A stretch of 64,000 nt of DNA from Gonocerus acuteangulatus (taxonomy: Eukaryota > Arthropoda > Insecta > Hemiptera > Coreidae), in the NCBI GenBank assembly GCA_946811695.1, contig OX328128.1, positions 78,857,606 to 78,921,605 on the forward strand, in the 5' to 3' direction. The notes below the pieces were generated by a model. That model ran no database searches. It was given only the letters and a program-made list of their open reading frames with translations, and had not been told where the DNA came from. Shown in pieces: positions 33,726-46,145 of the stretch. The position numbers and the translations under genes were made by a program. Within the stretch, counting starts at the first letter, position 1. Each line of letters starts with the position of its first letter.

Positions 33726-35744
33726 TGACCGCTTTCACTACTGTTCTAGGTCGTGCCGTCCCTAAAGTATCTGCTCCGATACTGAGTGTTTGCAAAAGCT
33801 GCCAATACTCTCCAATTATGTGCAATTAAATTCCCTTCGTTAAAAATAATTGCCACCCTAAACCCTTGCCCAATTACTGGCTATTCCGATGGGGGCTGTT
33901 AGTACTCCAGCTTAGAATATTAACCCTTTAAGCTTTATTCCTATCATCAATATAATAATTCTCCTTCAATTCTGCGGCCCGCGAAGTATCTATTTGGATA
34001 GCTCATTAAACTACGTGTTCAGATGGTCTTAAGAACATTTGTTCTTGTAGGAACATTCTAACTGTGATTTAGCATCAGCGTCGGAGGATCGCCGAACCCT
34101 TCACAGAATTGGGGGCAGAGTAATTTGTTTTATTTCATTTTTTAAGATTAATATAATTATTGGATATTACATTCTGTATATGACTACACTTGCTAATATG
34201 ATGGAATATGAAGGTTCTGTGCTCTAGATAACACAATTTCATCCTAACGAAAGGACCCGCCAAAGCTCCCTTGTGCTCTGACATGTGACAGCCAGTGCAA
34301 GAGAGATCGGTGAGCCACAGCCGTTGACGCACTTGAAGGAAGAGACTGTCGTTGCTAACATCTCACTTGGTCACTGCAGCAGATCTCTGGGCCAGTCTTC
34401 TGAGTCACCAGGGTGGGATGAGTGGATGGGTGGTGCTCGATGGGAGTGGACTTCGGGATGTTTTATGAATGGACAGTTAGGCGTGGAAAAGTTAAATAAT
34501 ATAATTGGATAAAACAACACCTTTAACGAATGAAATTTAGAGGTCTTTATGGAAGAAACATGGAAGGGGGCATTGACGATGGCTGTTTGGACAGAAACGT
34601 TTGGATTCGTCCAATGAGATTTGCGGTTCAATAGTCTATAAAGTTGTCCATATTGTATCTTAAGTATTTTAAGTTTGGTGTGATGTTAATGCGTGTTAAA
34701 TCAAAAATTGTTTTACATACTCGACTCTATAGAAGTCATTATTCTGCCAAAATATTCCATATACCAACATTTAAAAAGTTATCGATTATAAAAAAAATTT
34801 TGATTTAAAAACGGATGTCAGATTCGTTTTTAGCACATTGAAAAATCCCTAAATTCAAATTTTGGGAATATTAGAAAAATTAAAAAAAAAAAATGTATTT
34901 TATATTTCGCTAAGGGGGGACCCTTAATATTTAAAGAATATTTACCCGATTCAAACCAAACTTGGAGGGTCGATAAAAGCCTTCCTTCATATGACACATT
35001 TTCTTCCAACCGGGGTGTTTCTACGTGCTCTAGAATTGACGTTATATGCAAAAAAGTTCACATTTTATTTTTATTTTGAGAAGCATTTTTTGCAAGTAAC
35101 TTTTGAGATAATACAATAGTCATTTATATGGTTAGAAAAAGGAGTCTTTCTTCTTTTCAAAGATTTCAATGACTTAAAAATCGGATTATCTCAAGGGGAG
35201 ATATTGAATTTCAAAACGTCACATTACTTTTTCGCTTACAAATTTTTAGCCTCTTCCAGTGTGGGAAAAATCAATATTTTTTGTTTTCCATGTTATTCAC
35301 CACATTAGGGTTTCTTGGGGTGCTGATTTTAAATATGCTATTATTTTTTATGCACAGAAATGTATAATACTAGTTTACTTGAAAACGTAAGCATATTTTG
35401 GAATGTATATGACGAAATATAAATTATTGTTTAACGATTATATTTTTATTTTAATCTACTCCATAAAACAAATGAATTGGTGAAAGAACCATGTCGATAT
35501 CGTTTTCTAAAAACGATATATAAAAAAAGCACTTTCAACCTATTTTATTTTATTTCTCGGCTCCTAAGGCGCATTGGACGGAACGCTCGGACACATGTCG
35601 ACTATTTTTCGATGTAGAATAACCAGAAAAAAATTGGTCCAGATCGGTGACCCCCATCGCTGTATACTCCCCTTGTGAGTCAGGAAAGGATAATGACACG
35701 TTATGGAAGCATTGGAGAAGAATGTAGGCGATATGATGACATTT
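33726..35744. other. Intergenic DNA, no recognised gene
   Basis: Short open frames on both strands (for example 34135-34332, 34371-34631, 34830-35051) lack motifs or start and splice context. Confidence 0.5.
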
Positions 35745-35881
35745 TTAGCGCGGTTCCTCCCTCCCTTCATAGGGAGGAACCCCGCTTATAAGGTTGATCT
35801 CATGAAACAATCCGGAAGTGCCGACTAGAAAATTTTGCGTTTCAGAACCCCTAGAGACCGAAAATAACGGTGGTTCAAATT

Positions 35882-35930
<49 letters not shown>

Positions 35931-35960
35931 GTATTTATTTATTATATATATATATATATG

Positions 35961-36021
<61 letters not shown>

Positions 36022-37118
36022 CTGTTCCCGGATTTCTGGCGTCCCTGATGGTCCGATTTTGATGAGATTTGGTACAAAAATCCGTCGTCCAATTTGAAAG
36101 GTCAAGTTCGTTAACCAGCAAAATCCGCCCACTGGAAGATGGCGTTTGGGGCGAAATTCGCGCAAAAAAAATCGTAACGCTTACGTTTTTGAGTTCATAT
36201 GCTTGTAAGAACTCGTTTTATAGGCTTCTTGGGCTATTAAAACGAATGAAACCATTTTTTAGCTTTAACCGTTTGTGAGAAAATCGTAAAATGTTGTTAA
36301 ATCAAGTTTTTGATTTGGTTACTTAGAATCATGGGATTCAGTTAAAACATTTTTGCATGTTTGAATTTCATCAAAACTAACATGTTAAACTTTTGGTTAC
36401 GTTTGGAGTTAAGGAAGGGTTAATAAAATATTTTATGAACAGACATGAAAAGTTTTAGGAACTTCGTATAATTTCATTAATATCTCGAACACGGTTGGGA
36501 AATTTTCATAAGTGGATAGAAACTATTTGAAATCCTTATAAATTCTCTACAAAAAAGATTCTGAAACAGTTTTTGATTAGGTGATGTCAATCGGAGAAAT
36601 AAGTGCTTAAACTTTGAAGTAATTGATTTCGTTTATTCGAACGGTTCTTTTTGTCTGTTTTTATTCCTTGTTATTTTTTAATTGCTTATAGTTGGATAAT
36701 GTATTTGATAAAACAGATTAGGTAATCAAAGTAATAAGAAAAACAATTCATTGTTAGAAATATAGCTTGCCAAGAGAAAGTGATTCGATGGCGTCTTTTG
36801 AATATTTTCAATTGCCTTGATGCTGTTGGTTTTTTTATTTTATTGTTTAATTGATTTTATTTGTAGAATTATTACTATAGTAAAAGAACACAGGAATATG
36901 TGAAAAATTTTGATATTTTCCAATTCATTGAAACGTATGAAATGAAGTATCGGTAGAAAAGGATTCTAGGGTCTGGCGGACCCGAACAGGTAAAGCCATA
37001 AAACCCTTTGAACAAAGGCCGAGGAAAATATTATCTGTTACTATTCAAAGCTTTTCAAATGACAATAGGGACATGAACAGGAACCGCGCTAAGATGATGC
37101 AGTTCCTGCGAGTCGGAC
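35745..37118 (-). mobile_element. HL repeat, complete 1.37-kb copy
   Basis: On the minus strand it runs from TCCGACTCGCAGGAACTGCA (ending at 37118) with TTAGCGCGGTTCC just inside, through the HL body, the (TA)n core (35885-36016, interrupted), and the CTTCCGGATTGTTTCATGAG segment to the hairpin GGTTCCTCCC...GGGAGGAACC and CGCGCTAA (35745-35752). The short minus frame [20 protein letters not shown] is shared word for word by several copies and is probably untranslated. Confidence 0.85.
35885..36016. repeat. (TA)n microsatellite
   Basis: Interrupted TA tract forming the core of the HL copy. IYIYIY frames on both strands are artefacts. Confidence 0.95.
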
Positions 37119-37149
37119 TTTTTCTCATTCATCTTGATTCTACATATTT

Positions 37150-37530
37150 TGCACCATTCTTAAATTTTATTCAAGTGCAAGTGTAGATACTTCAATGCGG
37201 CAATGGGATTTAGGCGGGATGAGAGGGTAGTTGTATTGTCGACATGGGTTGCTAGAAGGGTGTCGGGACTTGTTGGAACGTCGGCTGTGAACAGGATGTA
37301 GAGCACAGGGCCCAGGACACTACCCTGGGGAGCTCCTGCTTCCACATGGTACATATTCTCTGATCCTTGTCAACCCCATAAATGCCAGTTGGATAAGGAA
37401 TCCTGTGCAATATTCTTTTTGCTCTAGGGATGACGAAATGTGATGTACAACGCGAAGACCCTGCTGTACTGTGGAGTGTTGGGAACGGAAGGGATTTCTT
37501 TAAAATCCGAAATATATATAACACAAGGAG
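37150..37530 (-). pseudogene. LINE (jockey-like) reverse transcriptase fragment
   Basis: The minus frame reads HVEAGAPQGSVLGPVLYILF then TADVPTSPDTLLATHVDNTT. PQGSVLGPVLY and the TADVPTS.. spacer are characteristic of jockey-type reverse transcriptases. The catalytic F/YADD box has decayed to HVDN, so it is inactive. Upstream on the minus strand (37355-37530) related sequence continues out of frame. Confidence 0.85.
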
Positions 37531-38757
37531 TGCACGGGTCGGCTAGTAGACAAACTTTCACAGTTTTTCTTCAGCAACTCTATTTTCGCAGCTAATTTGA
37601 CTGGACTACGTATAATTGAAATGAATTCAATCAACATTGTAATCATCATAAAATATTAAATACTAATGAGACTTTTATAATGGTGCTTTCCAACTGATAA
37701 TAGTTTCTTCCTCAGGACCAATTTTCCTTAGGCCAACTTTAAGAGAGATTTCAGATTAGAGAACGTTGGACACAAGTAAATAGTATCAATAACAGGAAAC
37801 AGTCCACGAACAAATGTATCCAAATAATTCCGACAAATACGAATTTTGGTGTTTTCCGTAAGAATAAAAATGCACTCAGGATTAATAATTTCTAATACAG
37901 GTTTAAAAGGTGTAACGACCAAAGAGATTTCGAATAATCATAATTTTACATCGCAAAGATACCAAAGCCTGAGAAACAACTATCAACACTGAGTATCAAC
38001 AAGCCCTGAAATTCTGTGGCTGAATATTTCACATGTTATAAAGTGTGTTAAAAAAAAAATCTCTTTCTTTTCGTTTAACGGTGAGAAAAAAAAGTGTGTA
38101 AAACATTTTTTACGCAATTGAGATTGAAACTGTATTATTTTCTGCAGGAACGATTTGATATTAGTTTATATATCCTCCTTCCTTTCTTTTTTTTTTTTTT
38201 TCTTCTTTATAGGCAAATTCAACCATTTTTTTTTTTTTTTTAATAAACGTTTATTTAAAATCTGTACAATGATTCAACCAATTAGGGTCATTATTTCCCT
38301 ATTACTTATTGGCGATATTGAGGTTTATCTTTTTTTGGTGAGGATTTTAATGTAATATATTTGCTTTGGGATGATGAGAATTATAAATACATCCGCATTC
38401 CATTCAACCTCAAATTCATTTCGGCCAGGGGTTTGGCCAAATCGACCCATAATGCTCATTCCACAGGCATCCGTTTTTGTTTTAATTCGGATATATTTAA
38501 TTAGCTTTTCATTTAAAGTTCCAATCACTGTTCGAAGTCGAAAGAATCACTAAAGAACTTTTCCGCAAGTAAGCCAACGTTCGACAGTATGATATGGTAG
38601 ACCGTTTTCTCGTAAGTAAACTCGCGGGATTTTCACTGATTCAGCTCATTACATCTGATGAAATTGGCATGATGAATTGGGCAGCCTTTGGCATGAAAGC
38701 AACCATTTCTTTGTATTTACTAAACATGTTTTTTTCCTCTAGATATCAATTGTAAAA
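37531..38757. other. Intergenic DNA, nothing recognised
   Basis: T-homopolymers at 38188-38201 and 38227-38241. No supported gene. Confidence 0.5.
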
Positions 38758-38970
38758 CGGTGGGAATTTGTATAAGGAACAAACATAAAGACAGACAGCT
38801 GGTAGGTGGTTTTGATCTAGTCTATGTCACTCCCCATATAAAAATCTACCTGTATGCCAAGTTACGACAAAATCAGTCAAACTGTGTGATTTTGTATAAG
38901 GAACGAGCATACTGACAGACAGCTGATAGACGATTTTGACCTAGCCTATGACAATCCCCGTATCAATGCG
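38758..38970 (+). repeat. GACA-tailed interspersed repeat, two units
   Basis: Two units of about 120 bp with GGAACAAACATAAAGACAGAC, CTAGTCTATG and CCTAGCCTATGACAATCCCC, as at the left end of the window. Confidence 0.75.
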
Positions 38971-41174
38971 TACAATTTTTACCTTCTCAAACCCAGGAGA
39001 ACAGATGATTTTTCACAGTCGGTACGATGTAGGGGGGGGGGGGCCCTCGTTGCACATCCTGTATCTTGTATCCAGTGGCTCTGCACCATTAACATTTCCC
39101 CTGGCGTCCACAATACTGGGCCGTTCTCCCAAAATTGAGACAATGATAGGACAGGCTCCCGTTTTTTTGGTCTTTGGGGCAAACAAATGTAAGGAGATGT
39201 TGCTGTCATTCTGAAGCATATCGCAGACCGTTTGGTGGTCGTCGCGTCACATTATGAAGAGACGCGTCTCTCTGCCACTATTAGAAATATTAAATATGAA
39301 TACCTTGGGTTTCCTGACGAAGTGCTCTCCTGTTGAGGGAAGGACGAAATCAAGTTTCACGCATAAGTGGAAATCGTTCTGGGCAGCTTTAGGCGCGCAT
39401 AGAATTCTTTGTCGTCAGGATATTCAAGGAGGCATGAACCTCTTCGGACTCTCTTAGAAGAATCGTTAAACCCCTGGTCCTTGTTCATGGCTGATCTACA
39501 CACCTTTGAGCTTTGAAAAAATCTATAGGTACCTTAAAAAGGGCTACGCTTTGAAAAAAGTCAAGCTTCGAAAAAACTTTTGGCAGTTAAGCTTTTTGAG
39601 AAAACTGGTAAGAATGCTATAGTTGAAAGCAATTCAGCTCTGTACAGCTTGACTAGGTGCTTGGCTTTAGGTGTTGGGGGTATCATCAACCGCCAACACC
39701 CAAAAATACAATATATAATTCATCGAATTTTCGTAAATCGTGCGGAATTCTTTTGGTTTGGACTTCTCTCTTGGTACAATTCGTAGTGAAATCTAGCAAA
39801 TACCTAATTTGTACTAACTGCCTCCATTCGCACTCATCATACAAACAGCTGAGAATTAAACTATTTCACAAGAAATTGTTCATAAAATGATTATAACGAG
39901 TTTGTCCGAATTCCGGTAAGGATGTGAAACACATCTGGAGGGACGGCTGTGATGTATGGCTGTTGTGTTCTAACTCTCATGTTCATTTCTCTCACACGAC
40001 CGTCGGTCCATCTCTCTAATGGGCTGTCCGGCTCTCTTCTCTACTCTCTCACTCTCTCTCCCTCTCTCCCCTCAGAATCTCACTCTCTCTCCCCTAATCC
40101 ATCCCGTCCTTGCGAAGGTGTTAGTTCCACTCCGGTAAGCTATTTGTTAGAGGCACCTCCGCCTGAGGGTGCACCTACTTTGGTCCCGATCCGATAGCCA
40201 CCGACTGTCGGAAGAAAAACAAACACATGCAACTCAAAGGAGGCGCCTACATTGGTCCCAACCTGACCCGATCCGATCTCATGACAATATTCAAACTTGT
40301 TTGTTTCTAGATCGATTTCTGACGACCGACGCAAAAAGGCGCCAAACGATATATCGTATTTCGTAAAAAGGCTACAGCCTCCAAAATCTTAACCGATTGC
40401 AATGAATATTTTTTTAAATGAATTCTAATAAAATTTAGAAGAACTTTGTCTTGTCACATTTTTGTTTTTTGTTCTTGTTTATTAAATTACGTAGAAAGAT
40501 GTTTATAACCTTCTAGCCACCTTTCTTATAAATTGTTTTAAATTATGAATATTACTGCTTCTCTTAACGTAGTATAACAGTTAAAAATTAATTGTTATAC
40601 TTTGATTTTTCTTTCACGACTGATATACTTCCGGAAGATTGATCGGCCTCTCTACTCCTCCTTCATACATCAAACATTCTACCTAATCGAAGGTTTCTAT
40701 GCTTATTAGCTGGTATTTCTTGAATTAATCACTCATTTTCTCTTCACTAACAGTTCATTACTGATGAGCTGTGACTATATCGGATCGGATCGGGTCGGGA
40801 CCAATGTAGGAACTCACGTCGGCTGTTGATGGTCAAACGAAATCTGATCGGGTCGGATCGGATCGGGAGAAATACGGGTCCATTGTGGGGGGTGGGGGTG
40901 TAGGAACGGCTAGCGCCGACAAAGAGGGCAAGATGCTGCACGCCAAGACGCCACCTGGCGTTAAAAGCAGGAACTACAGGTAATAGCCCATTAAAGTGGA
41001 CCACACCCTAGCAACCTTGGTGGAATCAAGACTTTTAATGATTCTCTTCCTGCTCTGGCAGTGTTTAGTCGAATCGTTATTATCGCCAAATAATCAGACA
41101 ACCAGTAAGAGTAACCAACAGGCAATGGAACTAACTGATATCAACCAACCAAGGACTGGTCCCGAAGGAAATCT
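38971..41174. other. Intergenic DNA; one GATCGGGTC-rich inverted repeat
   Basis: A GATCGGGTCGGGACCAATGTAG-like motif occurs on opposite strands at about 40240-40280 and 40782-40812, with further copies near 40845, suggesting the ends of a small inverted-repeat element of about 0.6 kb. Open frames at 38948-39214 and 39949-40197 have no recognised domain. CT-rich tract at 40010-40090. Confidence 0.4.
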
Positions 41175-41228
41175 CCATACTTGAGGGGTGTGTACGCCGA
41201 CTGAAGTGTAGTTGAATCCCATCAACGA

Positions 41229-41361
41229 GAAATTTTTACTTGCATTATTTCCCTAGATACGGGCGTGTCCGTGTTTTTTACTTGCATTATTTCCCTAGAT
41301 ACGGGTGTGTCCGTGTTTTTTACTTGCATTATTTCCCTAGATACGGGCGTGTCCGTGTTTT
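41229..41361. repeat. Tandem repeat, 3 x 42 bp
   Basis: CTTGCATTATTTCCCTAGAT recurs at 41239, 41281 and 41323. Only one copy is present in the opposite terminal repeat near 43415, so the expansion happened after the element formed. Confidence 0.9.
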
Positions 41362-41568
41362 TTGTCTAAACGCTATTTTTAGGCGATTTTTGCGCTATTT
41401 GTCATTCACGCCATAGAGAAAATTTAATTCTGATGACATTTTTAAAATCTGCATTAAATTTCCTATAAGATTTCATTTACCTCTTGCAAATATTTCTTAA
41501 ACAATAGCATATTCAATATTACTAACGGCGTTGTATTCGAAGGGCACAATATTGGTGAAAAAAGAAAG

Positions 41569-41931
41569 TCCGACTCGCAGGAACTGCGTCATCTTAGCGC
41601 GGTTACGTACATCACGAATAAATGGAATAGATTAGCATCACATATCACAGGAAACTGACACAGAAGCGGATAATTCTTAATCTGTATATGTCAATACAAT
41701 TATGTACTGAAAACGTACTTACTCTTTGACTACTGCTCAGAAGGCTCTATTCTAAACAACCAAAAATTTGTTGTCATTTTAAGTATCTTGTTTTACTAGT
41801 AAAATCGTTTTACTGTTATAATCAACTGTAAATATGTTCTTCAAGGGGAATAAAATTCCATTCTGTCAAGGGATAAATCTTTCTATAAAATAATAAATAA
41901 CAATTATTTCAGTTGGAGGCTATGAGGAAGG

Positions 41932-41992
<61 letters not shown>

Positions 41993-42812
41993 TATGAGAA
42001 TTCATCTGCCATCATGATAACCACAGCCACTCCAAACTTATTAGCAATACCTTTCACCGTTTCTTAGCTTATTTTACTACAATACTAATTTTACTTATAA
42101 ATGAAATTTAAAACAAGAAACAACCAATTAAAAAGTGAGATAAACAAAGAGAAAAAAACTTTCAAAACAACAAAACAAACACTTTTTAAGTTTTAAGCGC
42201 TTATATCTCTGATTGACGTTGCCCCATCGAATATTGCTTCAGAACCTTTTTTGTAGAGAATTTAGTAAGCATTCGAATGGTCACCTTCCACTTACCACGA
42301 TTTCCCAGCCGTTATCGAGGTATTTACGAAAAATGTATGAAGATCCGAAAACATTTCATGTCTATTAATAAAATAATTTTTTTCGCATACTTCCTTAACT
42401 CCAAATATAACCAAAATTTAAACATCTTAGTTCGGATTAATTTCCAAGATGTAGAAAATATTTCAATTGAATCCCGCGATTCTAAGTACTCCCAAAAAAT
42501 AATGACTTACAAAAACATTGATTCCACTTCTCTCAGGAACGGTTAGAGATATCGCCTTGAAAATGGTTTCATTCGTTTTCCTATGTCAAGAAACATATAA
42601 AGCAAGTACCTTCAAGTATTGGGACACAAAAACGTAAGTGTTACGATTTTTTTTGCGCGAATTTCGCCCCAAAAACTATCTTCTAGTAGGCGGATTCTGC
42701 TGGTTAACGAACTTGACCTTTCAAATTAGACGACAGATTTTTGTACCAAATTTCGTTAAAATCGGACCATTTTTGAGCTTGCTAGAGAGCGAACAGACAA
42801 GCATATATATAA

Positions 42813-42855
<43 letters not shown>

Positions 42856-42990
42856 AATTTGGGCCACCTATATTTTCGTGATCTATAGGGTCTGAAACAT
42901 GAAAGTTTCTAGTTGGCACTTCCGGATTGCCTCGTGAGGTCAACCTCATAGGCGGGTTCTCCCTATGGAGATAGGGAGTAACCGCGCTAA
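41569..42990 (+). mobile_element. HL repeat, complete 1.42-kb copy with two TA tracts
   Basis: Starts TCCGACTCGCAGGAACTGCG with inner TTAGCGCGGTTACG, has a first TA tract at 41934-41990 and a second at 42803-42852, and ends TAACCGCGCTAA. The first 365 bp match 45101-45480 closely. Confidence 0.85.
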
Positions 42991-43650
42991 TAAATGAACC
43001 AACTTGTTGATTTTAATCCTACAAGAAATAACTAACATAAACCGATAAAAAAATTCTGAGGCGGCTTTGCATTCATTGACCTTTGAAACTTACTACCAAA
43101 TCAGTCATGTAATTATCTAAAAGTTAGTTGTACCTTTTGAAAGGTAATGAAATAACGCAACTATTCGATAGACCCAGCTACCTAACCAAAACAAATGTTC
43201 TTCAGGTCCGTGGAACAGTAAAAATGAAAAACTTTTATTTCGTGATAAGTTGCTGTGAATTTGGTTTGAGAAATTGTTTCGCAAGATCTTACAGGAAATT
43301 TGATGCAGATTTTGAAAATATCATCAGAATTAAATTTCATCTATGACGTGAACGATAAATAACGCAAAATGTTTCAAAAACTAGCCTTTAGACAAAATAA
43401 AACCACGGATCTAGGGAAATAATGCATGTAAAAAATTCTCCTTGGTGGCATCCAACTACACTTCAGTCGGAGTACACACCCCTCAAGTATGGCAACACCC
43501 TCCTGAGCCTCCACGAGGCTATAAGCACAAGTTTAACTAGAAACCATTTCTACAAAAAACATATCCGTAAGATGTTATTATTCTAAACCTTTTGGTCACC
43601 TTCTGTATATCCTTCCAGACCTTGGCTTCATTATCCAGTCACTACTGTTT

Positions 43651-43974
43651 GCTAATTCCTCCTAGCAGCGATAACTAGCTAGGGTTGCTAATTCCTCCTA
43701 GCAGCGATAACTAGCTAGGGTTGCTAATTCCTCCTAGCAGCGATAACTAGCAAGGGTTGCTAATTCCTCCTAGCAGCGATAACTAGCTAGGGTTGCTAAT
43801 TCCTCCTAGCAGCGATAACTAGCTAGGGTTGCTAATTCCTCCTAGCAGCGATAACTAGCTAGGGTTGCTAATTCCTCCTAGCAGCGATAACTAGCTAGGG
43901 TTGCTAATTCCTCCTAGCAGCGATAACTAGCTAGGGTTGCTAATTCCTCCTAGCAGCGATAACTAGCTAGGGTT
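43651..43974. repeat. Minisatellite, 9 x 36 bp
   Basis: Nine units begin GCTAATTCCTCCTAGCAGCG every 36 bp. Only one difference was noticed (GCAAGGG for GCTAGGG near 43752). A tenth unit breaks off after GCTA. Confidence 0.95.
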
Positions 43975-44415
43975 GCTATCTCTAACGACCCTTCTAAGGT
44001 ACATCCATCGTTGGAAACGAGCGAAGCTACGTGGAAAGTGTATTTGCTACGTAGCATGAATTGAATGAGGGTGGGGGTAGAGAAATCAATAACCCAAGCC
44101 TAGGCCCTACCTGTTGTATCTACCTGTTGGTCCCTCCACTCCATCCTGTATTCTCGGCATATTACTGGCAAACAAGAGACATCTTCTCTCAGCAGGCATC
44201 AACAAAATGTCCTTACACAGGAATGCGTAAGCTTGTCTAATATTCCCAATGTAAATAAAAAGTAGCCGTAGGAACAGAAATAAGATATTTTGTTCCATCT
44301 ATTATAAAGCAAAATAAGGGTCAATTCCGAAATCTATCATAGTAAGGATGTTCTGTAAGGAATATATCTTCCTAGGAAGCTAGTCTTGTTTAATGTTTTT
44401 CTTCAGTGAGGGCTT
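43975..44415. other. Intergenic DNA, nothing recognised
   Basis: No supported gene. Confidence 0.5.
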
Positions 44416-44539
44416 TTAGCGCGGTTCCTCCCTCCCTCCATAGGACCTCATGACACAATCCGGAAGTGCCGACTAAAACATTATACGTTTCAGAACCTAT
44501 AGATTTCGAAAATAACGGTGGTTCAAATTTTTGTGTATT

Positions 44540-44576
<37 letters not shown>

Positions 44577-44720
44577 GTCTGTTCGCGCTCTCACAGCCTT
44601 AAAATTGGTCCAATTTTGATGAAAATTGGTACAAAAATCTGTCGTCTAATTTGGAAGGTCAAGTTCGTTAACGAGCCGAATAATAAAGTATCACAAAAAA
44701 AGTTTAAATTCCTCGAAAAC
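44416..44720 (-). mobile_element. HL repeat, 3' part
   Basis: Minus-strand end CGCGCTAA at 44416 with the GGGAGGGAGGAACCGC hairpin arm. The partner arm is deleted (only CCATAGGACC remains). TA core 44544-44572 and the start of the body follow. Confidence 0.75.
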
Positions 44721-45100
44721 ACGGAAACCCTTTTTTCACGGGAAAACGTCTGCTTGCGTCAATTTTTAATCTAGAACAAAATACTAAAATTATTAAATCT
44801 AGTAAAGTACGCAGGATTTTTTTTTAATTTATTTTTTCAAAAATTGTGAGCTATTCTCACTTTCTATTAAAACATCCGCCAAAAATGGTTATAATTCACT
44901 GAATTAAAAAAAAAACAAAAACTCTACTAACCAGTCGATTGGTTGAAAAGTGAAGGCACTAGCGAATCCCCCCCCCCCCCCCGATTTTAAAAACATAGTT
45001 TTGAGATAAACGACTTTAAAGCTGAATGTACTGAAGTGAGCATTTTTCCCATTTTCATTTTTTATTTCTCATACTTTCTTGTAACCAAAATAAGAAAAAG
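44721..45100. repeat. Interspersed repeat shared with 22.1-22.6 kb
   Basis: Same ordered motifs (CCCTTTTTTCACGGGAAAAC, AATCTAGAACAAAATACTAA, C-homopolymer, AAAACATAGTTTT). It abuts the HL copies on both sides. Confidence 0.6.
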
Positions 45101-45480
45101 TCCGACTCGCAGGAACTGCGTCATCTTAGCGCGGTTACGTACATCTCGAAAAAATGGAATATATTAGCCTTACAAATCACAGGAAACTGACACTAGCCAA
45201 CTTACACTGAATAATACGGATAATTCTTAATCCTCATTCTTGAGGAAGGCTGAATAAGTCAATACAATTATGTACTGAAAACGTACTTACTCTTTGACTA
45301 CTGCTTAGAAGGCTCTATTCCAAACAACTAAAAATTTGTTGTCATTTTAAGTATCTTGTTTTACTGTTATAATCCACTGTAAATATGTGCTTCATGACGA
45401 ATAAAATTCCATTCTGTCGTGGGTTAAATCTTACTATAAAATAAGAAATAAGGATAACTTCAGTTGGAGGCGATGAGGAA
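45101..45480 (+). mobile_element. HL repeat, 5' part
   Basis: Starts at the 5' terminus and stays close to 41569-41935, including TGTACTGAAAACGTACTTAC and CTTTGACTACTGCT. It ends where the TA core would begin, and no 3' half follows. Confidence 0.8.
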
Positions 45481-45699
45481 GGAAAATACTTATTATTATT
45501 ATTTATTTATATTTTAAAAAATTCGAAAATAGCAGTGAATAAAAGAACTGATCTGAAAAATGTTCACCAAATTTTCTATGGAATAATAGATTAATACCCA
45601 AAAATGTATAAAAAAAATATTTGACGAGTAGACTTTACTAGGACACAACAAAGGACAGATAACGACAGGGCCATTTTGGCAATCCACTTACAGGGTTAG

Positions 45700-46097
45700 T
45701 ATTAAGCCGGACTCCAGAGGGAGTACTTGGTAACGGGATGACTTCCTTGCAAGGTAGGACTCAACACCTTTTATAAAAAATATGTAATTTAGCTATAATT
45801 ATTGCAATATTTAGGGTAGGAGTAACATTTAATGAGCATGATAATGTTTTAATGCCTTTTGTGGAACAGTTCAAAGATCGTATTGATAGTTTTAATATAG
45901 TAGAAAAAAGGTTTGTGTGGATGTTCAAAAAGTTATATTTTGTTGTAGAAGTGCCCCTGAAGAGGTGCGAAGAAAAGATGCACGAAACATGTCGGGCCCA
46001 ATAAATAAAGTGGTGTAATAAAGGAAGACTGCTTTAATGACCCTATGCCTCCTAGGATAAAAAAGAATTTTGATATTTTGGGTCATCTATAAGAATA

Positions 46098-46098
<1 letters not shown>
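45700..46098 (+). mobile_element. Penelope-like element terminal fragment, second copy
   Basis: Shares the TTCCTTGCAAGGTAGGACT segment, a hammerhead-like motif and the 3' end TTTGGGTCATCTATAAGAAT with 18181-18492. Like that copy it ends directly against a (TA)n core of an HL repeat, here in the opposite orientation. Confidence 0.55.
45953..45997 (+). ncRNA. Hammerhead ribozyme-like motif, copy 2
   Basis: Stem I GCCC/GGGC, core CTGAAGA (position 7 is free in the hammerhead consensus), stem II GTGC/GCAC, GAAA, minimal stem III AC-AT-GT and cleavage triplet GTC. The loop of stem II differs from copy 1 while the stems are kept. The same extra G lies before stem II. Confidence 0.65.

Positions 46099-46100
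<2 letters not shown>

Positions 46101-46145
<45 letters not shown>

Larger units (their letters stand above)
41175..43492. mobile_element. Unclassified element with about 85-bp terminal inverted repeats
   Basis: CCATACTTGAGGGGTGTGTA at 41175 faces its inverted copy ending at 43492; similarity continues through GACTGAAGTGTAGTTG and TTGCATTATTTCCCTAGAT for about 85 bp. A complete HL repeat (41569-42990) is nested inside, so the host element is about 0.9 kb. No target duplication was identified and no transposase seen. Confidence 0.7.

Noticed and set aside
38948..39219. Overlapping open frames on both strands (76-88 codons)
   Set aside because: No recognisable domain, they overlap each other, and they start within or next to a repeat with a G-homopolymer.
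40240..40815. GATCGGGTC-rich inverted repeat as a defined transposon
   Set aside because: The paired motif is short, and no terminus or target duplication could be fixed; kept only as a note in the intergenic entry.
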